From positions 124,001 through 188,000 of the forward strand of contig JALHMG010000003.1 in the NCBI GenBank assembly GCA_022844135.1: 64,000 bases of DNA. Direction: 5' to 3'. A program made the position numbers and the translations under genes. Under the pieces are notes generated by a model. The model saw only the letters and a program-made list of their open reading frames with translations. It ran no database searches and was not told the origin of the DNA. Position 1 is the first letter of the stretch. Each line of letters begins with the position of its first letter. Positions 26,733 to 40,500 of this stretch are shown here, piece by piece. Source of the DNA: Lysobacterales bacterium. GTDB lineage: Bacteria > Pseudomonadota > Gammaproteobacteria > Xanthomonadales > SZUA-5.

Positions 26733-28430
26733 TCAGTAACCCGCCGCATGCCCATCCTTACGCGACTCCGAGGCACCGGTGTAGACGCCGCTCTCGGCAT
26801 CGAAACCGATCGCCTGATAGCCGCCATAGGGCCCGTCGGCGAACTCGATGCGATGACCCTTGCGCATCAGCGCGCGAATAGTCTCGATCGGGAATCCGGA
26901 CTCCAACTGCACCACGCCGCCGTCGGTCATCGGCTCCACGCCGCCCGCGGGTTCGGTAGAACCATCGTGATGAATGCGCGGGGCATCGCCGGCTTCCTGC
27001 AAATTCATCCCGAAGTCGATGAGATTGATCAGGATTTGCGCGTGCCCTTGCGGCTGCATCGCGCCGCCCATCAGACCGAAGCTCAGCCACGGCTTGCCGT
27101 CTTTGGTCACGAACGCCGGGATGATCGTGTGGAACGGCCGCTTGCCCGGCTCGAAGCGATTGGGATGATCGGCGGTAAGCGCGAACTGCTCGCCGCGATT
27201 CTGAAAGATGAAGCCCAGACCTGGGGGCGCCATGCCCGACCCCATGCCGCGATAATTCGATTGGATCAGCGACACCATCATGCCGCTGGCGTCGCTGGTC
27301 GTCAGATAAATCGTATCGCCTTCCTGGATGGGTGCCGCGCCTGGCTCAGTGCTTTTCATAGCCGTGTCCATCGAGATGAGCGCTCGGCGCTGGTCCGCGT
27401 AAGCGTCGCTCAGCAGCATTTCGAGCGGCGCTGGATGGAAGGCCGGATCGGCGTACCATCGGGCACGGTCGGCGAAGGCGAGTTTTTTGGCCTCGACCAC
27501 CAGATGCACATGCTCGGGACTGCCGAAGCCAAACGATTTCAGATCGAAGGCTTCGAGTATCGACAACATCTGTAGCGCCGCTATGCCCTGCCCGTTCGGC
27601 GGCAATTCCCACACCCTGTAGCCGCGATAGTCCACGCTCACCGGATCGACCCACTCGCCCTTGTGCGCGGCAAGATCGGCAGCGCTCAAGAACCCGCCGT
27701 TGGCCTTGAAGTAGGCATCGATGGTGGCCGCAATTTCGCCGCGATAAAAGCCGTTCCGGCCCTCCTTGGCCAGCGCCTCATAGGTGCGCGCAAGATCGAC
27801 GTTCTTCCAGATTTCGCCCGCGCGAGGCGCGCGACCGTCGATGGTGAACTGCGCTAGAAATCCGGGGTGCGCCTGCAGGCGTGGCACGGAACGCGCCCAG
27901 TAGTAGGCAATCGTGTCGTGCACCGGATGCCCGCGCCTGGCGTAACCGATGGCGGGCGCGAGCACCTTCGCCATCGACATTTTTCCAAAGCGCTCGTGCA
28001 ACGCAAACCAGCCATCGACAGCGCCGGGCACGGTCACCGGCAACGGTCCGAACGAGGGAATCGCGCTGTAGCCGTTATCGAGAAACCACTGCCGGCTGAG
28101 CGATCTGGGCGAACGTCCTGAGCCGTTGTAACCGTGCAGGCGCTGGCTTTTCGGGTCCCAAACGATGGCGAACAAATCGCCGCCGATCCCGCACCCGGTG
28201 GGTTCCATGAGCCCAAGCGCGGCGTTTGCAGCGATCGCCGCATCGACGGCGCTGCCGCCGGCTTTCAACACATCGAGGGCGATCGTCGTCGCCAGCGGAT
28301 GGCTGGTGGCCGCCATGCCCTGGCTTGCGTAGACCGGCGAGCGTGTTGCGAATGGCAACCCGGTGACGCGGTCAGCCGCCATGGCGGGAGCCGCTACAAG
28401 AGCCAATAGAACCCACATGAACCTCATCAT
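26733..28430 (-). CDS. ggt: gamma-glutamyltransferase
   Basis: 565 residues with a signal peptide (APAMAADRV). Family signatures: ASQGMAATSHPLATTIALDVL, GGSAVDAAIAANAALGLMEP, GIGGDLFAI and GYNGSGRSP. The autocatalytic cleavage and nucleophile threonine is T373 (GDTIYLTTSDASG), which lines up with Thr391 of the E. coli enzyme. The oxyanion/gatekeeper region is GMGSGMAPPGLGFIFQNRG. It makes a periplasmic heterodimer that hydrolyses or transfers the gamma-glutamyl group of glutathione and related substrates. Start is one of two adjacent ATGs. Confidence 0.92.
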   Translation of the reverse strand: MMRFMWVLLALVAAPAMAADRVTGLPFATRSPVYASQGMAATSHPLATTIALDVLKAGGSAVDAAIAANAALGLMEPTGCGIGGDLFAIVWDPKSQRLHGYNGSGRSPRSLSRQWFLDNGYSAIPSFGPLPVTVPGAVDGWFALHERFGKMSMAKVLAPAIGYARRGHPVHDTIAYYWARSVPRLQAHPGFLAQFTIDGRAPRAGEIWKNVDLARTYEALAKEGRNGFYRGEIAATIDAYFKANGGFLSAADLAAHKGEWVDPVSVDYRGYRVWELPPNGQGIAALQMLSILEAFDLKSFGFGSPEHVHLVVEAKKLAFADRARWYADPAFHPAPLEMLLSDAYADQRRALISMDTAMKSTEPGAAPIQEGDTIYLTTSDASGMMVSLIQSNYRGMGSGMAPPGLGFIFQNRGEQFALTADHPNRFEPGKRPFHTIIPAFVTKDGKPWLSFGLMGGAMQPQGHAQILINLIDFGMNLQEAGDAPRIHHDGSTEPAGGVEPMTDGGVVQLESGFPIETIRALMRKGHRIEFADGPYGGYQAIGFDAESGVYTGASESRKDGHAAGY

Positions 28431-28445
28431 TTACCCCCACGTGCG

Positions 28446-29285
28446 TCAGCTCTTCAGGAATCGAACTTCATTCGACCCGTACCGGCTTTGCTCAAGCGCG
28501 CGCCCAAGCGCTGGCAGGATTTCCCCTAAACTGTGCTCGATGCGGTACGGCGGATTGACGATCACCATGCCGCAACCATTCAATCGCAATGCGGTGTTCG
28601 CTGGATGCAGCAAAAGCTCGGTGACCAGCACCTTTTCAAAGGGCTGCTGCGCGACCTGCCGATAGAACGCCTCGGCGTCCTGGCGCAACTTGATCGGAAA
28701 CCAGATCGCGTAGGTGCCGGTCGGCCAGCGCTGATGGGCATGCTTCAGACCCAACAAAATCGAGTTGTACTCCTCGAACTGCGCTTCGAACGGCGGGTCT
28801 ATGAGCACCAAACCGCGCTTGGGCTTGGGCGGAAGCAACGCGCGCAGCGCCTCATAGCCATCGCGTTGGTGGCAACTGACGCGCGCATCGTTCTGGAACT
28901 CCGCTTTGAGCTTGCGCGCCTCGTCGGGCTGCAACTCGCAGGCAACCAGCGCATCGTTAGCACGCAGCAATGAGGCAGCGATCAGCGGCGAGCCAGGATA
29001 AGTCTGCAAATTCCCGCCAGGATTGAACGAACGCACGACGTTCAAGTAAACGTGCAGCAACGACGGCATTTGTGCCACTGACAACAACGGCTTGATGCCG
29101 GACGCAAACTCGCGGGTTTTCTCGGCTTCGGTCGATGTCAACAGATAGCGCGCGCTGCCGGCGTGCGTATCGAGCACCGAGAACGGCGTTGCCTTTTGCT
29201 TGAATGCTTCGATCAATGCCACCAGCACAGCGTGCTTCAGCACATCGGCGAAATTGCCTGCGTGATAGGCGTGTCGATAGTTCAA
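28446..29285 (-). CDS. rlmJ: 23S rRNA (adenine-2030-N6) methyltransferase RlmJ
   Basis: 279 residues. The family start (NYRHAYHAGNFADVLKHAVL) fixes a TTG start at 29285; other TTG codons up to 29315 are in frame but outside the conserved part. The methyltransferase motifs include VLDTHAGSARY and the catalytic IDPPFE motif, followed by the inserted helical region. It modifies A2030 of 23S rRNA. It converges on no gene and ends 15 bp from ggt on the same strand. Confidence 0.93.
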   Translation of the reverse strand: MNYRHAYHAGNFADVLKHAVLVALIEAFKQKATPFSVLDTHAGSARYLLTSTEAEKTREFASGIKPLLSVAQMPSLLHVYLNVVRSFNPGGNLQTYPGSPLIAASLLRANDALVACELQPDEARKLKAEFQNDARVSCHQRDGYEALRALLPPKPKRGLVLIDPPFEAQFEEYNSILLGLKHAHQRWPTGTYAIWFPIKLRQDAEAFYRQVAQQPFEKVLVTELLLHPANTALRLNGCGMVIVNPPYRIEHSLGEILPALGRALEQSRYGSNEVRFLKS

Positions 29286-30851
<1,566 letters not shown>

Positions 30852-30935
30852 GATGGTTACAAGCAGGCGTCGAAGAATCAGCCAGCGTGTGCGCTGTCTG
30901 CGGCTGCACACGGATTGGCGACCGGACCGCGAAAC

Positions 30936-31412
30936 CTACTCCCAGAGCTTCACGCTTTCGACATCCATGGTGTACGCGGCCGATGCAATGTCGTTGTGGA
31001 TGGTTTCGACATTCATCGTGCCCTGTATCCAGAATGCGTCGTAGATTTCCGTGACTGGAATCGGTTTCGCCAGGCGCGCCAGGACGATTTGATTCGGCGG
31101 CGGCGGCGGCACGTGGATGCAAGCGCCAAAGTACGGCACGATGAAAAACTCGCTCATTTCGTTTTTGCCGTTGACCTCTACCGGAACGATGTAGCCGGCG
31201 ATCTTGACGCGCTGATCGTCGAGTTCGTCGATGACCTTGAAGCTGCCCGTCTGCTCCGCCTTGAACATCCCGGAATGCTCAACATTCGCCTGATTCATGA
31301 GCGCGTCGACTTCATCCTTCGGCATCATCTCCAGCCAATCGAGCTCGCGGACTTCCTCGGAAACGGCAAGGCCGGAGATGGCGAGCAGCAGTGTGGCAAT
31401 AACAAGGCGCAT
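30936..31412 (-). CDS. DUF3299 periplasmic protein of the zinc locus
   Basis: 158 residues with a signal peptide (cut near LAVSEE). The DUF3299 hallmarks are KIAGYIVPVE, EFFIVPYFGACIHVPPPPPN and IYDAFWIQGTM. Its Cys/His cluster could hold a metal. It is the last of a four-gene minus-strand run with a MacB-type permease, an ATPase and a His-rich ZrgA-like protein; the same gene types occur together in the zinc-regulated zrg locus of Vibrio. A role in metal handling is inferred from this context. Confidence 0.82.
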   Translation of the reverse strand: MRLVIATLLLAISGLAVSEEVRELDWLEMMPKDEVDALMNQANVEHSGMFKAEQTGSFKVIDELDDQRVKIAGYIVPVEVNGKNEMSEFFIVPYFGACIHVPPPPPNQIVLARLAKPIPVTEIYDAFWIQGTMNVETIHNDIASAAYTMDVESVKLWE

Positions 31413-31429
31413 GGAAGATCCAGTCGAAG

Positions 31430-32686
31430 TCAGACGCGAATACTGAGACCATCGCTCAGTGAGCGTGAATAGGCCATCAGTGCCGGCACTAGACCGGCGA
31501 GAATACCGAAGACAACGACAGCGCCAACAAGTATGAGTTCCGGCACGCCCATGGCGAAAGGCTGAATGAAGATGCCGTAGGCACTGGCGAGCCATGGCGC
31601 AAGCGCCACCATGCCAAGAAGCAACACAATGACGCCTACCGTCGCGCCCAGAGCGGTCAACACTGCGGCCTCGATCACCAGGAGCAAGCCGATCTGCCAG
31701 GGACGCGCGCCGAGCGAACGCAGGATCGCCATCTCCCGGCGACGCTCGTTCAGAGTCGTCACCAGCGCCGTGATCATGCCCAGAATGCCGGCAATCACGA
31801 CGCAAGCCGCCACCAGACGCAGCGCGTTTTCTGCCACGCCAATCAAGCTCCACAACTGCGCAAGCGTGATGCCTGGCATGATGGCGAGCAGCGGTTCGCC
31901 GCGAAAATCATTGACCTGACGTTGAATCGAGAATGCGGCGACGCGCGACTTGAGGCCGACGAAAACAGCCGTCACAGCCTTGGGCTGGAGGTCCATCGTT
32001 CGCGCAGTTTCGGCATCCACAGCTCGTCCCGGCAAGCGCGCGCCGGACTGCCAATCGATATGGATCGCTTCGATTGCCTGCAGGCTGACGTGCACGCTGC
32101 GATCCACCGGCGTTCCAGTGCGCGCGAGAATTCCGACGATGCGAAACGGCTTGTCGTCGTGCCGCGTGATATCTACCCGCCCGGTGCCATGCGCAACGAC
32201 GATTTGCTGCCCGAGCGTGTAACCCAGCGCGCGCGCCACTTCCGCGCCAACGACGGCGTCGTACAAATCGGCGAAAGGCTCGCCGGCGGCAAACTCAAGT
32301 TTGCGTTTGTCGCCAAAACGGAAGTGTTCGAAGTAGTCGGCCGTGGTTCCGATCACGCGGAATCCGCGGTGCGAATCGCCTAGCGAAATAGGGATCGCAA
32401 AGGCGACCTGAGGATGTTTGGCGATTTCCTCATAGGTGGCGTAACGGATGTTATTGGTCGCATCGCCGATGCGGAACACCGAATACAGCAGCAGCTGCAC
32501 CGGCCCGGTGCGCGCACCCACGATCAAGTCGATGCCAGCGATGGTATTGGAAAAGCTGTTGCGCGTTTCCACGCGGACGCGTTCGACGGCCAGCAGGAGG
32601 GCGACGCTGATCGCAATCGTCAGCAACGTCAGGAGAGCCGAAATTCGGCGGTTGTACAGGCTCGATCGCGCAATCTTCAGCAGCAT
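31430..32686 (-). CDS. FtsX/MacB-type ABC transporter permease
   Basis: 418 residues. One N-terminal membrane helix (ALLTLLTIAISVALLLAV) is followed by a ~230-residue periplasmic domain and three C-terminal helices, the FtsX/MacB fold (RRREMAILRSLGARPWQIGLLLVIEA). Such permeases usually transmit ATP hydrolysis to the periplasm rather than form a channel. The start overlaps the ATPase stop (ATGA). Partner of the ATPase and the ZrgA-like protein; zinc is the suspected substrate. Confidence 0.88.
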   Translation of the reverse strand: MLLKIARSSLYNRRISALLTLLTIAISVALLLAVERVRVETRNSFSNTIAGIDLIVGARTGPVQLLLYSVFRIGDATNNIRYATYEEIAKHPQVAFAIPISLGDSHRGFRVIGTTADYFEHFRFGDKRKLEFAAGEPFADLYDAVVGAEVARALGYTLGQQIVVAHGTGRVDITRHDDKPFRIVGILARTGTPVDRSVHVSLQAIEAIHIDWQSGARLPGRAVDAETARTMDLQPKAVTAVFVGLKSRVAAFSIQRQVNDFRGEPLLAIMPGITLAQLWSLIGVAENALRLVAACVVIAGILGMITALVTTLNERRREMAILRSLGARPWQIGLLLVIEAAVLTALGATVGVIVLLLGMVALAPWLASAYGIFIQPFAMGVPELILVGAVVVFGILAGLVPALMAYSRSLSDGLSIRV

Positions 32687-33372
32687 CAGGCGACCCTCGC
32701 GCGGTTGAGCGTGTGCAAATCGAGCGTTGTGTCGAAATGCGCGCGTAGTCCCGAATCGTGGCTGACGAACAGCACAGCGCTGCCGGCGGCCGTACTCGCA
32801 TCGATCAGCAGCGACAAGAATTGGTCGCGCGTATCGGCGTCCAGCGCGGACGTTGGCTCGTCGGCGATGATCAACTCTGGTGCCCCGATCAACGCGCGAG
32901 CGGCCGCGACGCGTTGCTGCTGGCCAACGCTCAGCTCGCTGGCCAGCGCGCCGATATGCCGCGCGTCCAGCCCGAGGCGCTGCAGCAGCTCATCCGCCAT
33001 CGCCTTGCGATTGGCCACCCGCGTCGCGCGTTCGCGCGAGAAATTCAAACCCAGTACGACGTTGTCCCGCGCGCTCAGATATGGCAACAAATTGAACTGC
33101 TGAAACACGTAGCCGATGTGTTCGGCGCGAAAGCGATCGCGCGCCGTGCCCGACAGCGAACCTAAGGCCTGGCCGAGTACGCGCAGCGTGCCGGATCGCG
33201 GCACATTGACGCCCGCCAGCAAGGACAGCAAGGTGCTCTTGCCGCTGCCGCTGGCGCCGCGCACGAAGACCCGCTCGCCGCGTGCAATGTCGAGCGCCGC
33301 GATCTCCAAGTCGACGCGGTTCCTGGTCCACCCGAAGGTCAGATTTCGGAGCTCGATCAGCGCTTCGCTCAT
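32686..33372 (-). CDS. ABC transporter ATP-binding protein of the zinc locus
   Basis: 228 residues. Walker A GASGSGKST (39-47), Q loop (FQQFNLLPYLS), signature LSVGQQQR (usual LSGGQ has Gly in place of Val), Walker B LIIADEPTSALD and switch His (FVSHD) are all present. It matches the MacB/LolD-type ATPases. Start ATG 33372 overlaps the upstream gene's stop; the longer frame to 33474 lies inside that gene and is rejected. Confidence 0.92.
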   Translation of the reverse strand: MSEALIELRNLTFGWTRNRVDLEIAALDIARGERVFVRGASGSGKSTLLSLLAGVNVPRSGTLRVLGQALGSLSGTARDRFRAEHIGYVFQQFNLLPYLSARDNVVLGLNFSRERATRVANRKAMADELLQRLGLDARHIGALASELSVGQQQRVAAARALIGAPELIIADEPTSALDADTRDQFLSLLIDASTAAGSAVLFVSHDSGLRAHFDTTLDLHTLNRARVA

Positions 33373-34037
33373 AGCGCGATATCGGTCTCTGAGCGTTTCA
33401 GCGTTACCGCACCCTGGCCATTTGCACCAATCCACTCGACGGCGAGCGTCTCTAAGCTGGCAAACGCCTTCCATGGATCGATCGCCACAAGCTTGACCGT
33501 TCCGCTACAGGTCCAGGCGGCGTTGAGTTCGATGTCGGCATGCACGTGCTCCGCGCTGTGCGCCGAATCGTGCTTGTGTTCGTGGTCGTGGTCGTGGTCG
33601 TGTTTGTGTTCGTGGTCGTGGTCGTGTTTATGTTCGTGTTCGTGGTCGTGGTCGTGGGCGTGGTCATGGTCATGGTCATGGTCATGGTCATGGTCATGGT
33701 CATGGTCATGGTCATGCCCGTGATCGCCCGATTGCGCTGCCGGCGAAGCGGTCGCCGAATCCAACGTACAGCTACCGCCTTCGAATCGCATTGTTCTGGC
33801 GACGCCCTCCAGCGCACGCAAACCGGCGTCCAACTGCGCCTTGCGCTCAGGCGTCTGCGCTTCCCCCTCGAATCCGGCGATATCGATCATTGGCGCGATG
33901 AGCGCCATCTCGATTCGGCTGCCATCGACGGCCAACTGTGCTTTAGCAGCGCCATGTACATGCGCCGCGAGATTGTCGCCATTCGCGACGGCCCCGCTTG
34001 AGAGTGCAAGCAGGATGAACAGGGTCAAGGTGCGCAA
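33369..34037 (-). CDS. ZrgA-like (DUF2796) histidine-rich zinc-binding protein
   Basis: 222 residues. A TTG start at 34037 gives a signal peptide (LFILLALSSGAVANG) and has GGAG 9 nt upstream; other TTG codons lie just before it. Conserved HVHGAAKAQLAVDG and IEMALIAPMIDIAGFE follow, then a ~65-residue tract of His-Asp, His-Glu and His-Lys pairs, then HADIELNAAWTCSG. The DNA of the tract is a GGTCAT/GGTCGT hexamer array. The protein is expected in the periplasm and to bind zinc. In Vibrio ZrgA is the zinc-binding component of an uptake system. It heads the operon. Confidence 0.88.
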   Translation of the reverse strand: MRTLTLFILLALSSGAVANGDNLAAHVHGAAKAQLAVDGSRIEMALIAPMIDIAGFEGEAQTPERKAQLDAGLRALEGVARTMRFEGGSCTLDSATASPAAQSGDHGHDHDHDHDHDHDHDHDHDHAHDHDHEHEHKHDHDHEHKHDHDHDHEHKHDSAHSAEHVHADIELNAAWTCSGTVKLVAIDPWKAFASLETLAVEWIGANGQGAVTLKRSETDIAL

Positions 34038-34065
34038 ATCGGACAACTCCAAAGTTCGACTGGGC

Positions 34066-34084
34066 TGATGTTATAGTGTTACCT
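34066..34084. promoter_or_regulatory. candidate Zur box
   Basis: ATGTTATA-G-TGTTACCT in the 93-bp gap between the divergent zrgA-like and merC-like genes. The left half fits the gammaproteobacterial Zur half-site ATGTTATA exactly; the right half fits the complementary half partly. It would repress both transcripts when zinc is sufficient. Confidence 0.5.
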
Positions 34085-34130
34085 GTTGCCGATTCGTCGA
34101 ATTGGCTTTCTTGTTGAAACAAGGTTCACG

Positions 34131-34607
34131 ATGCGCTTACATGCGTCTAAAGGTGCAGTGAGTTGGGATGGCTTGGGCGCTGGCGTTTCGTTCGCGTGCG
34201 CCGTGCATTGCGCGTTATTGCCGCTGGCTTTCGCGTTGCTCCCGAGTTTGAACCTTGCGCTGCGCTCGTTCAATCACGAATGGCATGGACTCGCGCAATG
34301 GTTGCTGTGGACGCACGAAGCCGAGCGAATCATGGCCAGCGTCGTTGTTGCTTTTGCCATGACCGTGCTCAGCGCGGGGTTCGCCAAACATCGCCGCCAC
34401 AGTGCGCTCATCGTAGGCGCGGTCGGCGCGCTCATGCTGCTGGTCGGCGCCTTCGCCCATTGGCATCACAGCCAGTGGTTGCACGTGGCGCTGCAAGTAT
34501 GCGGCGGCCTGACCGTTGCGGCAGCGCACGTACTGAACCTGCGCCTGCTGCGCGCGCCGACGCGCGAGCGCTCCGAGTCGGTGAACGCACAAGCCGTGAT
34601 GTCCTGA
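34131..34607 (+). CDS. MerC-domain membrane protein
   Basis: 158 residues with four predicted membrane helices and a Cys pair near the start (VSFACAVHCALLPLAFALLPSL), the MerC pattern. MerC proteins move soft metal ions, and MerC-domain genes occur near zinc regulators. AAGG 7 nt upstream supports ATG 34131; the TTG 45 bp earlier is not. Divergent from the zinc operon across a Zur-like site, so it may share zinc control. No mercury genes are nearby, so mercury resistance is unlikely. Confidence 0.85.
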   Translation: MRLHASKGAVSWDGLGAGVSFACAVHCALLPLAFALLPSLNLALRSFNHEWHGLAQWLLWTHEAERIMASVVVAFAMTVLSAGFAKHRRHSALIVGAVGALMLLVGAFAHWHHSQWLHVALQVCGGLTVAAAHVLNLRLLRAPTRERSESVNAQAVMS

Positions 34608-34614
34608 TTACGAA

Positions 34615-37528
<2,914 letters not shown>

Positions 37529-40500
37529 CTATCGCGCCCCTGCTGTCACCAGCATTGCGAGACGGCGAACGGCGACGGAAATCGTCGGGTAGTCGAGCGT
37601 CTTTTGGCTACTGATTTCGTTCAACATCGAGAGCGTGTTGCCTAGCGGACCGGAGGCTTCGGCCAACCACGCTTGCACGCGACTGCCGTTCGCCGGGATC
37701 GGGCGTTTGAGCAGTTGCGCGGACAGCGCGCGGCGTTGGGCGAATAGTTCGTCGCGCAGCACGCCTCGCGCATTGGCGTGCCAGCGGCCGCTCACCGGCA
37801 GCGTTTCGATTTGCTCTTGAATCCAGCGCAAGTGCAGCGCGTCGCCGACATCGAAGTACACACGTGCGGCATCGACCACCGGCACTTTCTCGGTCTGCGC
37901 CAAATCGATCATGTCGAAGGACGAGCTGAGCGCCGGCAGCTTGCTGATTCGCGCGGCCATGTCGGCGGAATACCCGGCGCTCAGCAGGCGGCGCTCTTCG
38001 CCTGCATAAGCGTCGCGATAACTCTGCGGCAGCACCTGATCCAGGCCCGCAATGAGCTGCTCGAAGCCTGGCGCAAAACGACTGACTTCGGCAGCGATCT
38101 CAAGCTTGTTGCCTGGCAATTGCAGCAACCATCGCGTCAGATTGCGCAGCAAGTTCCAGATGCCCAAGGTCACGTCCATCGAAACATTCTCTGGCACCTG
38201 CGTGGCGCGATCGATTTCCGCCCACCAGTCGCGCGCACGCACCACTTCTCGCGCAATGGTGAAGGCCTTGGCGATTTGCGCTGGCGACTCGCCGGTGTCT
38301 TCGGAGGTGCGCAGGATGAAGGTGGAGCCCATGCGGTTCACGATCGAATTCGTGACCTGCGTGGCGATGATTTCGCGGCGCAGTCGGTGCTGCTCCATTG
38401 CCCCAGCCATGCGCTCGCGCAGCGGCGTGGGGAAGTACAACTGCAGCTCTTTCGACAAGTACGGATCTTCCGGCACGTCCGAATCGAGCAATTGCTTGTA
38501 GAGCACGATCTTCGAATACGACAGCAGGATCGACAGTTCGGGGCGCGTCAACCCCTGACCCTTGCTCTTGCGCTCCTCAAACTCCTTGTCGGTGGGCAGG
38601 TATTCGAGTGCCCGATCGAGCAAGCCTTGTTGCTCCAAGGTGCGCACGAAATGCTGCTTCGATCCCAGGCGCGGCACCGACAGTGCCTGCATCAAGCTGA
38701 TCGCGAGGTTCTGCCGATAGTTATCGAACAACACCAATCCCGCGACTTCATCGGTCATGTCCACCAAAAGCTGATCGCGCTCGGCGAGCGTCATCTCGCC
38801 GCGAGCGACGATCGCGTTCAGCAGAATCTTGATGTTGACTTCGTGGTCGGAGGTGTCGACGCCTGCCGAGTTGTCGATGAAATCGGTGTTCAGCAAACCG
38901 CCGCCTTGCGCGAATTCGATGCGCCCACGCTGCGTCAGACCCAGATTGCCGCCCTCGCCCACGATGCGGCAACGCAGCTCATTGCCATTGACGCGCAGCC
39001 CGTTGTTGGCGCGATCGCCCACCTGATCGTGGGTCTCCGAAGTCGCCTTGACGTAAGTGCCAATACCGCCGTTCCAGAGCAGTTCCACCGGCGCCTTAAG
39101 GATGGCACGCATGGCCTCGATCGGCGTCAACTGCTCGACGCCATCGTCGATGCCCAAAGCGGCGCGCACTTCCGGCGTGATCGGAATGAACTTGGCGCTG
39201 CGCGGGTAGATGCCGCCGCCGGCGCTGATCTTGCTCGCATCGTAATCGGCCCAGGACGAGCGCGGCAATTCGAACATGCGCTCGCGCTCGATGAAGCTGA
39301 TCTCGCTGTCGGGGTTCGGATCGAAAAAGATATGGCGATGATCGAAGGCGGCGAGCAGTCGAATCTTGCGCGACAGCAGCATGCCGTTTCCGAACACATC
39401 GCCCGACATATCGCCGATACCGACGACGGTGAAGTCTTCGCTCTGGCAATCCTTCCCCAGCGTGCGGAAATGGCGCTTGACGCTCTCCCAGCCGCCCTTC
39501 GCGGTGATGCCCATCTTCTTGTGATCGTAGCCTTTGCTGCCGCCGGAGGCGAAGGCATCGTCGAGCCAGAAACCGTATTCCTGGCTGAGCGCATTGGCGA
39601 TATCGGAGAACGTCGCCGTGCCCTTGTCGGCGGCGACCACGAGATACGGATCGTCGACATCATGGCGCACCACACGATCGGGCGGTACGAGCCCACCATC
39701 GACGATGTTATCGGTGACATCCAACAGGCCGCGTATGAAGGTGCGATAACAAGCCACGCCCTCGGCCAGCACCGCATCGCGATCGCCAGCAGCGGGGGGC
39801 TGTTTGACGTAGAAACCGCCCTTCGCGCCGACCGGCACGATGACCGTGTTCTTGACCTGCTGGGCTTTCATCAGGCCGAGCACTTCGGTGCGGAAATCCT
39901 CGCGGCGATCGGACCAACGCAACCCGCCGCGCGCCACCATGCCCATGCGCAAGTGCACACCTTCCACGCGCGGCGAATAGACGAAGATTTCGCGGAATGG
40001 AATCGGCTTAGGCAGGTTCGGCACCTTGCTCGAATCGAACTTGAAGGACAGGTAGTCCTTGGGCTTGCCGTCGACGCGTTGGTAGAAGTTGGTGCGCAGC
40101 GTGGCGCGCATCAGCTCCTTGAACGCGCGCAGAATGCGGTCCTCGTCCAGGCTCGACACCAGCTCCAGCAACTCGCCCAAAGCTTGCTCGATGATCGCCA
40201 ATTGCTCGTATCTCGGCTTGATATAGCCATCGAGTACGTGCCCGACCAACGCAGGCAATTTGCTGCGCACGGTGTCGCTGACGACGGTGCCGACGTCGCG
40301 CTCCATGCGCCGCCGCGCCTGATCAGCGTGCCCTTTGTGCTCACGCTCCGGATCGAAGCGCGCGTGGAACAACTCCACCAGCAATCGCGCGATCGCCGGA
40401 TGGGCGCTCAGCGTGCGCTCCACATAGGCCTGCGAGTACGGCACGCCGGTTTGCAGCAAGTACTTGCAATAACCGCGCAGCATCGCCACTTCTCGCACAT

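Noticed and set aside
34131-34607. Mercury resistance operon
   Set aside because: No merR, merT, merP or merA is nearby; the neighbourhood is zinc-related.
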